Assembly: GCA_947453335.1 (NCBI GenBank)
Contig: CANGFP010000002.1
Location: 124,001-188,000, forward strand
Reading direction: 5' to 3'
Length of the DNA stretch: 64,000 nucleotides
Source of the DNA: Opitutia bacterium
GTDB lineage: Bacteria > Verrucomicrobiota > Verrucomicrobiia > Opitutales > UBA953
Shown here piece after piece: positions 18,333 to 27,225 of this stretch; positions within the stretch are counted from its first letter, which is position 1; each line of letters starts with the position of its first letter. The notes below the pieces were generated by a model. It saw only the letters and a program-made list of their open reading frames with translations. It searched no databases and was not told the origin of the DNA. The translations under genes were made by a program, and so were the position numbers.

Positions 18333-18878
18333 ATGTTCGCTTGGTTGCGCAGCCTCTTCGCCCCGAAGGCCTCGGGCCCTGACCTGTCCCAAGCCCCTGA
18401 CGAACCTGTGCCGCAGGAACGCGTGGCCAGCACCCGCCCCAAGGACTTCAAGCCTTGGATCGGCGTCGACCTCGATGGCACGCTCGCCGAAGCGACGCCG
18501 TGGCAAGGGATCGAGCACATCGGTCCGCCGGTCCCCCTGATGCTGCGCCGCGTGCAGGCTTGGGTCGCGAAGGGCGTCCGCATCAAGATCATGACCGCGC
18601 GCGCCGGCGACCCCCTCGGCGTCGCCGCCACCCAGAAGTGGCTCGCCGCCCAAGGCCTGCCCGCGCTCGAAGTGACCGACCGCAAGGACTTCGGGATGAT
18701 CGAGCTCTGGGACGACCGCGCCATCCAGGTCGTGCAGAACACGGGGATGTGCTTCCTCGGCACTTCGTACTTCGCCCGACCCAAGGCGCCCATCCTGCCC
18801 GACGAGGCGGCCGACCGCACGTTCATCCACGTCGGCCCCGACGCGCGCCCCGCCCCTTCCGCCAGACACTCCGCATGA
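18333..18878 (+). CDS. HAD-like hydrolase family protein
   Basis: A 181-aa protein with a HAD phosphatase motif I (GVDLDGTLAE, nucleophile Asp46 and Asp48) and a motif II-like Thr in IMTARAG. A late acidic pair in ELWDDRAIQVV may stand for motif IV. The first 40 residues are a Pro-rich, non-conserved leader. The size is close to the small HAD phosphatases found in phages and bacteria that act on nucleotides or small phosphates; the substrate is unknown. It overlaps the following Rrf2 gene as ATGA, so the two are co-translated. Confidence 0.72.
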   Translation: MFAWLRSLFAPKASGPDLSQAPDEPVPQERVASTRPKDFKPWIGVDLDGTLAEATPWQGIEHIGPPVPLMLRRVQAWVAKGVRIKIMTARAGDPLGVAATQKWLAAQGLPALEVTDRKDFGMIELWDDRAIQVVQNTGMCFLGTSYFARPKAPILPDEAADRTFIHVGPDARPAPSARHSA

Positions 18879-19288
18879 AAGCCTCCCTCAAGCTCGAATA
18901 CTCCCTACGCGTCCTCGCGCAGCTCGCCCGCCGCAACAAGGGCGCGACGGTGACGCGCATCGAGGAGCTCGCCCGGCTCGAGGACATCCCGCAGAACTAC
19001 CTCGTGCAGCTGCTCAACGAACTGCGCGAGGGCGGCCTGGTCGACTCCAAGCGCGGCAAGACCGGCGGCTACCGCCTCGCGCGCCCGGCCGAAGACATCT
19101 CGCTGAAGCAGGTGCTCGCGGTCGTCGAACCCGACCTCGTCGCCACCAAGATCACCCTCAAGGGCGCGTCGGGACCTCAGGTCGCGACGCTCTGGCGCGA
19201 ACTGTCCAAGCGCTTCGAGAAGTCGCTCGCCGGCTTCAACGTCGCTCAATTGGCGCAGTCCGAGACGAGCGGCGACTGGGAGATCTGA
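18875..19288 (+). CDS. Rrf2 family transcriptional regulator
   Basis: A 137-aa winged-helix regulator of the Rrf2/IscR family. The N-terminal recognition region is intact (YSLRVLAQLARR, IPQNYLVQLLNELREGGLVDSKRGKTGGYRLAR). There is no cysteine anywhere in the protein, so it cannot bind an Fe-S cluster through the Cys ligands used by IscR, NsrR or RsrR. It must sense something else or act without a ligand. ATG 18875 is chosen because the family N-terminus begins exactly there and it overlaps the preceding stop. Confidence 0.88.
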   Translation: MKASLKLEYSLRVLAQLARRNKGATVTRIEELARLEDIPQNYLVQLLNELREGGLVDSKRGKTGGYRLARPAEDISLKQVLAVVEPDLVATKITLKGASGPQVATLWRELSKRFEKSLAGFNVAQLAQSETSGDWEI

Positions 19289-19342
19289 AGCCGCGGCGCG
19301 CGTTTCGGTTGCAGGCGGGGCGGTCGGCGGCTTCTCTGCGGC

Positions 19343-21493
19343 ATGTCCCCGCGTCCGCTCCTCCTCGCCGTCCTCGCCGCGCTTACGGCCTCCGCCCAGA
19401 CCGAACCCTTCCGCGACACCCAGCTGCCCGTCGACCGGCGCGTGGCCGACCTGCTCGGCCGCCTGACGCCCGAGGAGAAGGCCATCGTCCTCGACCACCG
19501 CGGTCCGACGATCGCGCGCTTCGGGATCGTCGAGGACAACTGGAACCAATGCCTGCACGGCGTCTCCTGGGACGGCGGCCCGACGACGCTCTTCACGATC
19601 CCGACCGGCCTCGCCGCGACGTGGGATCCGCCGCTCGTGAAACAGGTGGCCGACGCCATCTCGACCGAGGCCCGCGCCATCAACAACGCGTGGAAGGACC
19701 ACCCGGAGACGTTCAAGGGCACGCGCAAGGGGCTCATCTACCGCGCGCCGGTCATCAACGTCCTGCGCAACCCCTACTGGGGGCGCAACAACGAGGCCTG
19801 GAGCGAGGACCCGTTCCTCTGCGGGCGCATGGGCGTGGCGTTCGTGCAAGGCCTCCAGGGCGACGACCCTCGCCACCTCAAGCTCGCCGCGACGCTCAAG
19901 CACTACGCCGTCAACAACGTCGAGGCGAAACGCACGTCGCTCAACGCCATGGTGCCCGAACGCTGGTTGCGCGAATACTGGCTGCCGCACTTCCGCGACG
20001 CGGTCGTCGAAGGCAAGGCGCAGTCGCTGATGGCTTCCTACAACGCCATCAACGGCACGCCGAACAACGTCAACCGCTGGCTGCTGACCGACCTCCTGAA
20101 GGGCGAATGGAAGCACGAGGGATTCGTGGTTTCCGACCTCGGCGGCGTCCGCACCATGGTCACCGGACATGAAAAAGGCGCGATGAACTACGTCGACGCG
20201 GTCGCCAGGTCGCTCATGGCGGGGACCGACTTCTCGGACAAGGAATACCGGGTCAACATCCCGGAAGCGGTGCGCGCGGGCAAGCTGACGAACGAGCGCC
20301 TGGACGACGCCGTGCGGCGCGTGCTGACGGTCCGCTTCCGCCTCGGGGAATTCGACCCGGCCGCGCAGGTCCCTTATCGGGCCATCCGGGCCGACAAGAT
20401 CGGCGCGCCCGAACACCGCGCGCTCTCGCTCGAGGCTTCCCGCCGGTCGATCGTGCTCCTCGAAAACCGCGGCCTGCTGCCGCTCGACGGGGCCAAGCTC
20501 AGGCGTGTCGTCGTCCTGGGCCCGCTCGCGAACGTTCCGGTCGCCGGCGACCCGAGCTACATCGGCAAGTCCCCCCGGCAGATCACCTCCATCGTCCAGG
20601 GCCTCCGCGACCGCCTGCCGCAGGCCGAGGTCGTCTTCGCGAAAGGCGCCTACGCCGACCCGAAGATGAAGGACGTGAAGCCCGACAAGGGGCACTCCCG
20701 CGACGAGGCCGTCGCGCTGGCCAGGTCGGCCGATGCCGCCATCCTCTGCGTAGGTACGGTGCTCGCCAACGAACATGAAGGCATCGACCGCACCTCGCTC
20801 AGCCTGCCCGGGAACCAGCAGGAACTCGTCGACGCCGTGCTTGCGGCGAATCCCCGCACCGTGGTCGTACTCTGCAACGCCGGTCCTTTGACCGTCCCGA
20901 CGATCCAAGCCCAAGCGCCGGCCGTGCTCGCCGCCTGGTGGAGCGGCGAAGCCCAAGGCCTGGCCGTGGCGGACGTCCTCCTGGGGGCCGTCAACCCGGC
21001 GGGGCGCCTGCCGTACACGGTCTACGCTTCGGAAGCCCAAGTGCCCTCGCGCGACGTCTACGACATCTCCCAGGGCTTCACCTACATGTACCTCAAGGGC
21101 AAGCCGCTGTGGGCGTTCGGCCATGGGCTCAGCTACACGAAGTTCGCCTACAGCCAACTCACGCTGCCCACCGGCGTCCCTACCCTCGGGCAAACGCAGA
21201 CCCTGACGGTGGAAGTGAAGAACACCGGCGAACGCGACGGCGAAGAGGTCGTGCAGGCGTACGTCAGCGGCCACGGGCCGGTCGTGCGCCCGCATCGCCA
21301 GCTCGTCGCGTTCCGGCGCGTCGCGCTGAAGGCCGGCGAAAGCAAGGTCGTCAGCCTGACCTACAAGCCCGACACGTTCGCGACCTGGGACGAGTCCGCG
21401 CACCGCTTCACGCTCTTCCCGGGCGAGGAGAAGGTCGAGGTCGGCGCCTCCTCCGAGGACATCCGCCTCACGGGCGCGCTCACGAAACGCTGA
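19343..21493 (+). CDS. Glycoside hydrolase family 3 (beta-glucosidase/xylosidase type)
   Basis: A 716-aa exported GH3 enzyme. Signal peptide about 1-18, GH3 N-terminal barrel with the nucleophile motif GFVVSDLGGV, a GH3 C-terminal sandwich (SADAAILCVGTVLANEHEG), and a fibronectin-III-like C-terminal domain (VEVKNTGERDGEEVVQAYVS). The Asp in VVSD is the expected nucleophile. It would release terminal sugars from beta-glycosides in the periplasm. The usual Trp after the nucleophile Asp (SDWG) is Leu here, so sugar specificity is uncertain. It stands alone; its 3' end overlaps the convergent lysE-type gene by 14 nt. Confidence 0.9.
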   Translation: MSPRPLLLAVLAALTASAQTEPFRDTQLPVDRRVADLLGRLTPEEKAIVLDHRGPTIARFGIVEDNWNQCLHGVSWDGGPTTLFTIPTGLAATWDPPLVKQVADAISTEARAINNAWKDHPETFKGTRKGLIYRAPVINVLRNPYWGRNNEAWSEDPFLCGRMGVAFVQGLQGDDPRHLKLAATLKHYAVNNVEAKRTSLNAMVPERWLREYWLPHFRDAVVEGKAQSLMASYNAINGTPNNVNRWLLTDLLKGEWKHEGFVVSDLGGVRTMVTGHEKGAMNYVDAVARSLMAGTDFSDKEYRVNIPEAVRAGKLTNERLDDAVRRVLTVRFRLGEFDPAAQVPYRAIRADKIGAPEHRALSLEASRRSIVLLENRGLLPLDGAKLRRVVVLGPLANVPVAGDPSYIGKSPRQITSIVQGLRDRLPQAEVVFAKGAYADPKMKDVKPDKGHSRDEAVALARSADAAILCVGTVLANEHEGIDRTSLSLPGNQQELVDAVLAANPRTVVVLCNAGPLTVPTIQAQAPAVLAAWWSGEAQGLAVADVLLGAVNPAGRLPYTVYASEAQVPSRDVYDISQGFTYMYLKGKPLWAFGHGLSYTKFAYSQLTLPTGVPTLGQTQTLTVEVKNTGERDGEEVVQAYVSGHGPVVRPHRQLVAFRRVALKAGESKVVSLTYKPDTFATWDESAHRFTLFPGEEKVEVGASSEDIRLTGALTKR

Positions 21494-22109
21494 GCAGCTT
21501 CCAAGCCTGCGCCAGCAGCAGGCCGCCCAAGACGACCCATAGCCAGCCGGTCAGGAGGTCCACCCGGCGGACGAGCGCGCCTTCGCGCAGCAGCGGACGC
21601 AGGGTCGCGGCGAGCAAGGCGTAGCCGGTCATCACGACGAGTTCGGAGAGCAGCATGCAGCCGAGCAGCCCACCGGCGACCGACCAGGCGAAGGCGTCCG
21701 TCGGGACGCGCGCGAGCTGGATGATGGCCAGCATCCACGGGAGGGACTTCGGGTTGGCGAGGTTGACCATCAAGCCCCGAAGGAAGAGCCGCGTCGGCGA
21801 ACCTTCCAAGGCCTCGCCTTCGCCCAGGTCGGTGCGCGGGCGCAGGAGGAGGCCCCATGCCAACCAGAAGAACCAAAGCGCGCCGGCCAGGGCCACGACG
21901 CCGCGGACGAAGGGGAACCCGCCGAGCACCCAGATCGAAGCCGCGAGACCGACCAGCACATGGGGCGCGAGACCGGCGACCAGGCCAAGCGTATGCCAGA
22001 ACGAACGCGCCGGGCCATGGCGCAGCGATGTCTCCAGCGTCGAGAGCACGGCCGGTCCGGGCGAAACGCTCGCGGTCAGGCAGGCGGTCATCAGGAGCCC
22101 GAACTCCAT
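21480..22109 (-). CDS. LysE family amino-acid exporter
   Basis: A 209-aa membrane protein with five to six hydrophobic segments. The family N-terminus is clear: ASVSPGPAVLSTLETSLRHG (about 13-32). It is expected to export an amino acid or related metabolite. It begins 9 nt after the stop of argH on the same strand. This adjacency to argininosuccinate lyase hints at, but does not prove, an arginine- or lysine-related substrate, since the canonical LysE exports lysine and arginine. Confidence 0.85.
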   Translation of the reverse strand: MEFGLLMTACLTASVSPGPAVLSTLETSLRHGPARSFWHTLGLVAGLAPHVLVGLAASIWVLGGFPFVRGVVALAGALWFFWLAWGLLLRPRTDLGEGEALEGSPTRLFLRGLMVNLANPKSLPWMLAIIQLARVPTDAFAWSVAGGLLGCMLLSELVVMTGYALLAATLRPLLREGALVRRVDLLTGWLWVVLGGLLLAQAWKLLSVS

Positions 22110-22118
22110 CCGGGGACC

Positions 22119-23525
22119 TTAGCGGAGCGACTGCTTCCAGCGGGCGAGCTCGCGGGCGACGGCCTTGGGGCCGGGCATGCCCGTGTTCTCGCGCGCGGCG
22201 AAGCCGCGCGCCAGGCTGAACACCTCGCGCCAGCCCTTCGTGAAGGCGGCGTCGGCGGTCTGCGCGGCGGCGTCGGAGAGCTTGTCGAGCGGCGTGCCGG
22301 TCTTCTCGGCGAGCGCGACGAGGCGGCCCACGGCGTGGTGCGCGTGGCGGAAAGGCATGCCCTTGCGCACGAGCCAGTCGGCGAGGTCGGTCGCGAGCAG
22401 CGCGGGGTCGGAGGCCGCGGCGAGGCAGCGCGCGCGGTGGAACTTCGTGCCCCGCAGCGTGGCGGCGGCGACGTCCAGCGAAAGCAGCACCTGGTCGGCG
22501 GCGTCGAAGAGCGGCGGCTTGTCGTCCTGCAGGTCGCGGTTGTACGTGAGCGGCAGGCCCTTGGTCAGCGTGAGGAGATGCGTCAGCGAAGCCTGGAAGC
22601 GCGCCGCCTTGCCGCGGAGGAGCTCCATGGAGTCGGGGTTGCGCTTCTGCGGCATCAGCGACGAACCCGTGGAGAACTCGTCGGGCATGCGCGCGAAGCC
22701 GAACTCGGCGCTCGACCAGAGGATCATGTCCTCCGCGAGGCGGGACAGGTGCACGCCGCAAAGCGCCGCGGCGAAGCAGAACTCCGTCGCCGGATCGCGG
22801 TCCGCGACGGCGTCCATGGAGTTCGTCGTGACCTGCGGGCGGCCCTTGGCGTCGACGAAGCCGAGGAGCTTCGCGGTGAGTTCGCGGCGGATGGGCAAGG
22901 TGGTGCCGGCGATGGCCCCGGAGCCGAGCGGGCACCAGTTGGCGGACGCCGCCGCGGCGGCGAAGCGGCGGCGGTCGCGGCCGAACATCTCGGCGTAGGC
23001 GAGGAGGTGGTGCGCGACGGAGACCGGCTGCGCGCGCTGCAGGTGCGTGTAGCCGGGGAGGATGACGTCGGCGTTCGCGGCGGCGAGGTCCACGAGGGCG
23101 CGCAGCAGCGCGGCGAGCGCGGCGTCGACCAAGGCGCACTGGTCCTTGATCCAGAGACGGACGTCGGTCGCGACCTGGTCGTTGCGGGAGCGGGCGGTGT
23201 GGAGCTTCGCGGCGGCGGGCACGCGCTTCGTCAGCGCGCTCTCGATGTTCATGTGCACGTCCTCGAGCGCCTCGCTCCAGGCGAACTTGCCGGCGGCGAT
23301 CTCGCGGGCGATGCCATCGAGACCCTTGACGATGGCCGCGCGTTCGCGGTCGGTCAGGATGCCGGCCTTGGCCAGCATGGTCGCGTGCGCCTTGGAGCCG
23401 CGGATGTCCTGCGCCCAGAGGCGGCGGTCGAAGGAGACCGACTCGCCGAAACGGAGCATGAGTTCGGCGGGGCCGGCGCTGAACCGGCCACCCCAGGTCG
23501 CTTGAGCCTTCTTACGTGCGGACAT
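22119..23525 (-). CDS. argH: Argininosuccinate lyase
   Basis: A 468-aa enzyme of the fumarase/aspartase superfamily, catalysing the last step of arginine synthesis (argininosuccinate to arginine and fumarate). Seen: the N-terminal [49 protein letters not shown], and the superfamily signature [16 protein letters not shown] with the catalytic Ser region. ATG 23525 (MSARKK) is preferred to a further upstream start because the family begins there. No other arg genes are nearby. Confidence 0.95.
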   Translation of the reverse strand: MSARKKAQATWGGRFSAGPAELMLRFGESVSFDRRLWAQDIRGSKAHATMLAKAGILTDRERAAIVKGLDGIAREIAAGKFAWSEALEDVHMNIESALTKRVPAAAKLHTARSRNDQVATDVRLWIKDQCALVDAALAALLRALVDLAAANADVILPGYTHLQRAQPVSVAHHLLAYAEMFGRDRRRFAAAAASANWCPLGSGAIAGTTLPIRRELTAKLLGFVDAKGRPQVTTNSMDAVADRDPATEFCFAAALCGVHLSRLAEDMILWSSAEFGFARMPDEFSTGSSLMPQKRNPDSMELLRGKAARFQASLTHLLTLTKGLPLTYNRDLQDDKPPLFDAADQVLLSLDVAAATLRGTKFHRARCLAAASDPALLATDLADWLVRKGMPFRHAHHAVGRLVALAEKTGTPLDKLSDAAAQTADAAFTKGWREVFSLARGFAARENTGMPGPKAVARELARWKQSLR

Positions 23526-23570
23526 GGCTGATGAATGCCCGCGACGGAGCCCGCAGGCAAGCAAGGACGC

Positions 23571-23939
23571 TTAGCGCTGGCCGGCCGGCTTGGCCGGGGA
23601 CGCCGTCGGCGCGGGCTGCGCGAGGGCCGCGCCACCGTCGAGGCGGATGACGACCTCGCCGGCCTCGGCGACGCCGAGGCGTTCGCGGGCCTGGTCGCGC
23701 ACGAATTCAGGGTCGCGCGTGAAGCGGTCGATGTAGCGGGCGGTCTGTTCGCGCTGGCGCTCGATGCCGTTGAAGGTGTCCTCCTTGCGTCGCTCGGCGA
23801 GGCGCATCGTTGCGAGACGTTCGTCCTCTTCCTGATAGGTGGAGTAGACGAAACCGACCACCGTGCAGAGCAGGAGGAAACAGCTCCAGAGGATCAGCTT
23901 CTCGGTCTGCGGATTGGCGGGTCGCTCCAGGCTCTCCAT
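23571..23939 (-). CDS. FtsB/DivIC-like septum formation initiator
   Basis: A 122-aa bitopic protein: short cytoplasmic N-terminus, one membrane segment (LILWSCFLLLCTVVGFVYS, about 15-33), a periplasmic coiled coil (about 36-75) and a conserved short motif (FTRDPEFVRDQARERLGVAEAGEVVIRL). This matches the FtsB/DivIC family that links FtsL and FtsQ in the divisome. It lies just upstream of argH on the same strand. Confidence 0.82.
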   Translation of the reverse strand: MESLERPANPQTEKLILWSCFLLLCTVVGFVYSTYQEEDERLATMRLAERRKEDTFNGIERQREQTARYIDRFTRDPEFVRDQARERLGVAEAGEVVIRLDGGAALAQPAPTASPAKPAGQR

Positions 23940-23994
23940 AAAGGTAGGCGGAGTGAAACCCGAATGCCCATCGCGGGCGAGGGGAAAATGGCGG

Positions 23995-24474
23995 TCAGGG
24001 AGCCTTGGCCGCCGCGGCGGCCAGCGAGCCGCTGAACTCCATGAAGGCCCAGACGACCACGCCCGTCACGGAGACGTAGAGCCAGACCGGGAAGACCCAT
24101 TTCGCGAGGCGCTTGTGCTCCTCCAGCCGACCGGCCTTGGCCAGCTTGACCGCCCAGAGGATGAAGGGGGTCACGCCGATGGCCAAGGCGATGTGGGGGA
24201 AGAGGACGAGGTAATAGAGGACCTTGTCCCAGGTGAGGCCGACGCCGTCCCGGTAGATGATATTGGTCTTCCCCAAGGCCACCCACAGGTGAACCTTGGA
24301 CGCTAGGTAGAGGGCGAGGAACAGGGCCGAGGTCACCACGGCGGCCGCCATAGCCTTGCCGTGGCCGACCCGGTCGCCGGCCTTGATCCGCAGGATGCCG
24401 ACCGCGAGGAAGACGGTGGCGAGCGCGTTCATGCCCGCGACGGAGCGGGAGAGGATTTCGGTGGTGGAGGCCAT
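23995..24474 (-). CDS. DUF420 membrane protein
   Basis: A 159-aa protein with four to five membrane segments and conserved His positions (KVHLWVAL, LFPHIALAIG, EEHKRLAKW) typical of DUF420. This family is often found with cytochrome oxidase or haem-related genes, though none are visible here. ATG 24474 (MASTTEI) is preferred over an upstream start that adds a non-conserved leader. Function is not established. Confidence 0.78.
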   Translation of the reverse strand: MASTTEILSRSVAGMNALATVFLAVGILRIKAGDRVGHGKAMAAAVVTSALFLALYLASKVHLWVALGKTNIIYRDGVGLTWDKVLYYLVLFPHIALAIGVTPFILWAVKLAKAGRLEEHKRLAKWVFPVWLYVSVTGVVVWAFMEFSGSLAAAAAKAP

Positions 24475-24573
24475 GGATAGGGGATAAAAAGGTGGTTCGG
24501 CCTGAAAAAGCAATGCGGCGGGCTCTTAATCTTCGCTTAAGTCCGAAGTTGGTATCATTTTGGGCACCCCCGC

Positions 24574-25632
24574 ATGAAACCCCTGCTCACCTTAGCCTTC
24601 GGGTTCGCCCTCGGCACCGTCGTCGGCCACGCCGCCGACGCCAAAGCGACCGGACCGGCGCTCCTCAAGGCCGACAACGAAGCCCCCGCCGCCAACAAGG
24701 TGACCATCATGGTCAAGGGCGACAAGCGCATCATCGAATCCAACGGCCTGCCCGACCACAAGGTCGCCAAGTTCCCGAACCGCGGCAACCCCAACCCGAT
24801 CTCCGAGCAGAAGTACCACCTCGAGGTCCCGGCCAACCCCCAGCCGGTCAAGGGCGGCGGCGTCGCCCGACCGATGTCCGCCTGGGGCGTCGCCCTGAAC
24901 GGCGTCGTCTTCGACCCAGGCACCGCCGAGATCTACAACGACGGCGAACGCAGCAACCCCTGGCGCTACGAGGCGCTGACGAGCAACACGACCATGGGCA
25001 CCACCCCGAAGATCCGCGGCGGCCTCGGGCTCGACGAAAACCACGCCCACGTGCAGCCCAACGGCGCGTACCATTACCATGGCCTCCCCACCCTGCTCTT
25101 CGAACGCCTCTCCGGCGGCGAGAAGAAGATGACCCACGTCGGTTGGGCCGCCGACGGCTACCCGGTGTACGCGGTCTACGCCTACGCCAACGCGGAGGAT
25201 CCGAAGAGCCCGCTCAAGAACATGAAGAGCAGCTACCGCCTGAAGACCGCCGACCGCGGCGGCGACGGCAAGACGACGCCGACGGGCAAGCCCGACGGCT
25301 CCTTCGCCCTCGACTTCGAATACGTCGCCGGCGCCGGCGACCTCGATGAGTTCGGCGGCCGCGCCGGCGTGACGCCCGAGTTCCCGAAGGGCACCTACTA
25401 CTACGTGCTGACGGAGGACTTCCCGTTCATCCCGCGCAAGTTCAAGGGCACGCCCGACCCGTCCTTCAGCAAGCAGAACATGGATCCGCACGCCAACCTC
25501 GGCGGCCAGGCCGGCGGACCAGGCCAACGCAAAGGCGGGCCCGGCATGCGCAAAGGCGGGCCCGGCGGCCCAGGCGGTCCGCCGCCGTTCGACGGCCCGC
25601 CGCCCGGTGGTCCGGGCGAAGCCCCGAAGTGA
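24574..25632 (+). CDS. YHYH-domain exported protein
   Basis: A 352-aa exported protein. Signal peptide about 1-20, then a YHYH domain with the diagnostic GAYHYHGLPTLL. A conserved region before it (MSAWGVALNGVVFDP) resembles the usual YHYH entry. The C-terminus (about 305-352) is a Gly/Pro-rich low-complexity tail with GGPG and KGGPG repeats. YHYH proteins are of unknown role, possibly metal or calcium related. It is transcribed divergently from the DUF420 gene (99 bp between starts). Confidence 0.8.
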   Translation: MKPLLTLAFGFALGTVVGHAADAKATGPALLKADNEAPAANKVTIMVKGDKRIIESNGLPDHKVAKFPNRGNPNPISEQKYHLEVPANPQPVKGGGVARPMSAWGVALNGVVFDPGTAEIYNDGERSNPWRYEALTSNTTMGTTPKIRGGLGLDENHAHVQPNGAYHYHGLPTLLFERLSGGEKKMTHVGWAADGYPVYAVYAYANAEDPKSPLKNMKSSYRLKTADRGGDGKTTPTGKPDGSFALDFEYVAGAGDLDEFGGRAGVTPEFPKGTYYYVLTEDFPFIPRKFKGTPDPSFSKQNMDPHANLGGQAGGPGQRKGGPGMRKGGPGGPGGPPPFDGPPPGGPGEAPK

Positions 25633-25641
25633 CCGAAAGCA

Positions 25642-25667
25642 AGAGGCCTCCGTTTCCGGAGGCCTCT
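25642..25667. terminator. Bidirectional terminator between convergent genes
   Basis: Stem AGAGGCCTCCG/CGGAGGCCTCT (25642-25652 with 25657-25667) with a TTTC loop. The flanking T-run is short (CTTCG on the plus side), so it may be stronger as an RNA-processing or convergence hairpin than as a terminator. Confidence 0.7.
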
Positions 25668-25688
25668 TCGTTGACGGAGCGGAAGGGC

Positions 25689-26753
25689 TTACGCGCCTTC
25701 CTTCGGGTCGCGCTTCTTCTTCGGGCGCTCGGGCTCGGCGGTGCCTTCGGGCTTTTTGCCGGACCGCAGGCCCTGGATGGAGAACGCAGAGCCTTCGACG
25801 AGCTTGAGGCGGTCGCGGACGGCCGCCGGCAGGTTCGCGCGGTCGGCGTCGGTGGTGACGTCGCCATCGAAGGTGACGTTGCCGTCCTTGTCCTTGATGA
25901 CGGCGTGCTTCTTGCCGTCCTTCTGCTCAAGGGAGACCGTGCCTTGGTCGTCCGAGGCGACGGAGCTCGAGGAGGTCGTGGCGCCCGGGCCGCCGAGGCT
26001 GAACGAGAACGACTGCGTCCGCTGCTGGGTCGTGGCGCCAGCCGCGTTGGGGTCGACCTGGATGGCGCCGGGCAGGGCCAACGGCGGGATCGGGAGACCG
26101 CGCGAGCGCATCTCCTCGAGCTGCTTGAGGACTTCGGGCGGCAGGCCTTGGTTGGGGCCGATGATGACGACATGGCCGGGGCCGACCTGGGTGACGGTGC
26201 CGTTGCCGCCGGGGATGTTGCCGAGGTCGATCTGCTGGCCGTTCACGGTGATGCGGGCCGAGCCGCCGTTGCCGCCGGAGGGCTGCGCGCCGGCGACACG
26301 GGCCGAGGGCGTGGCGCGTTCGACGACGGACTTCTCCGCGAGCTCGACCTCGATGGTCTTCACTTCGGCGTCGCGGACGGCGACGAGCTTGACCTTGTCG
26401 CCGGGCTTGCGCATGCGCACCAAGGCGCGGAACTGGTCCGGCGTCACGAGCACCTGGTCGTCGAGCCGCGTGAGGATGTCGCCGGCTTCGACCTTGCCGG
26501 CCGACGGGCCCTTGGGGTCGACGACGACCACGTTGACGCCGACGCCGTCGGGGATCGCCACGCCGGCCTTGGAGCGGAGCTCTTCGTTGAGGTAACCGAC
26601 GTTGAGGCCGATGTAGGCCTGCGGAGCGACGGCGGCCTTCTTCGGGGCGGCGGCGGGGGGCGAGGGCGCGACGGCCTGATCCTGGGCGCTCAACGGGCCG
26701 ACGAGTCCGGCGAGCAGGAGGACGTGGAGCGGGATGCGGTGGAGGGCATGCAT
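25689..26753 (-). CDS. Exported PDZ-domain protein
   Basis: A 354-aa exported protein: signal peptide about 1-23, Pro/Ala linker, then a single PDZ domain (about 45-135; AYIGLNVGYLNEEL, GKVEAGDILTRLDDQVL). The C-terminal half is Ser/Gly-rich with no recognised fold. No protease motif is visible, so it is more likely a binding or scaffold protein. It follows the ECF sigma and anti-sigma genes on the same strand (49-bp gap), which suggests it may sense or scaffold periplasmic signals for that pair. This role is inferred. Confidence 0.72.
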   Translation of the reverse strand: MHALHRIPLHVLLLAGLVGPLSAQDQAVAPSPPAAAPKKAAVAPQAYIGLNVGYLNEELRSKAGVAIPDGVGVNVVVVDPKGPSAGKVEAGDILTRLDDQVLVTPDQFRALVRMRKPGDKVKLVAVRDAEVKTIEVELAEKSVVERATPSARVAGAQPSGGNGGSARITVNGQQIDLGNIPGGNGTVTQVGPGHVVIIGPNQGLPPEVLKQLEEMRSRGLPIPPLALPGAIQVDPNAAGATTQQRTQSFSFSLGGPGATTSSSSVASDDQGTVSLEQKDGKKHAVIKDKDGNVTFDGDVTTDADRANLPAAVRDRLKLVEGSAFSIQGLRSGKKPEGTAEPERPKKKRDPKEGA

Positions 26754-26802
26754 AGGTTCGATATGGGCTTTATGGATGAGCGGGGCCGGAGGCCGGATTT
26801 GT

Positions 26803-27225
26803 TCAATAGGTTTCCAAGGGGATGAAGCCGAACTGCTCGCTCGGCGAGTAGTTGATCAGCTTCGTGTTCGTCCGGCGGTCCTCCCAATGGGTCTCGTTGC
26901 TCCAGCGCACGCGGACGGGACGCACGAACGAACCGTCGTCGAGGCGCAACGGCGCGAAGACGTCCACGGCGGCCGGGGGCTGCTCGGCGCGGACGAGCTG
27001 GTAGGCCGGCGCCAAGGCCTCGTCCGCCTGGCGGAAGAAGAGGAAACCGAGCAGGCAGGCGGCCGCCGCGGCGGCGGCCGAGAACCAGGCGATGACGCGG
27101 CCGCGGCCGGGCGAGGCCGCCGGGGCGTCGAGTTCGCGGGCGAGGCCCGCGACCACGGCGGGGCCAGGGGCGCGTGGGCGCAAGGCCCGCAACGCGGATT
27201 CGAGGTCGGAGTGTTCGTTATTCAT
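26803..27225 (-). CDS. Putative membrane anti-sigma factor (no zinc motif)
   Basis: A 140-aa protein with an N-terminal cytoplasmic region of about 40 residues, one membrane helix (VIAWFSAAAAAAACLLGFLFF, about 44-64) and a periplasmic C-terminus of about 75 residues. It overlaps the sigma gene by 8 nt. Size, topology and position are those of an anti-sigma factor, but the zinc HxxxCxxC motif of ZAS-type anti-sigmas is absent. The N-terminus is short for a sigma-binding domain, so the role is inferred from context. Confidence 0.62.
   Translation of the reverse strand: MNNEHSDLESALRALRPRAPGPAVVAGLARELDAPAASPGRGRVIAWFSAAAAAAACLLGFLFFRQADEALAPAYQLVRAEQPPAAVDVFAPLRLDDGSFVRPVRVRWSNETHWEDRRTNTKLINYSPSEQFGFIPLETY

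Noticed and set aside
25520-25625. GGPG-rich repeats at the YHYH C-terminus as a possible repeat element
   Set aside because: The short Gly/Pro/Lys repeats are in frame at the protein level and end with the gene; nothing indicates a mobile or CRISPR repeat.
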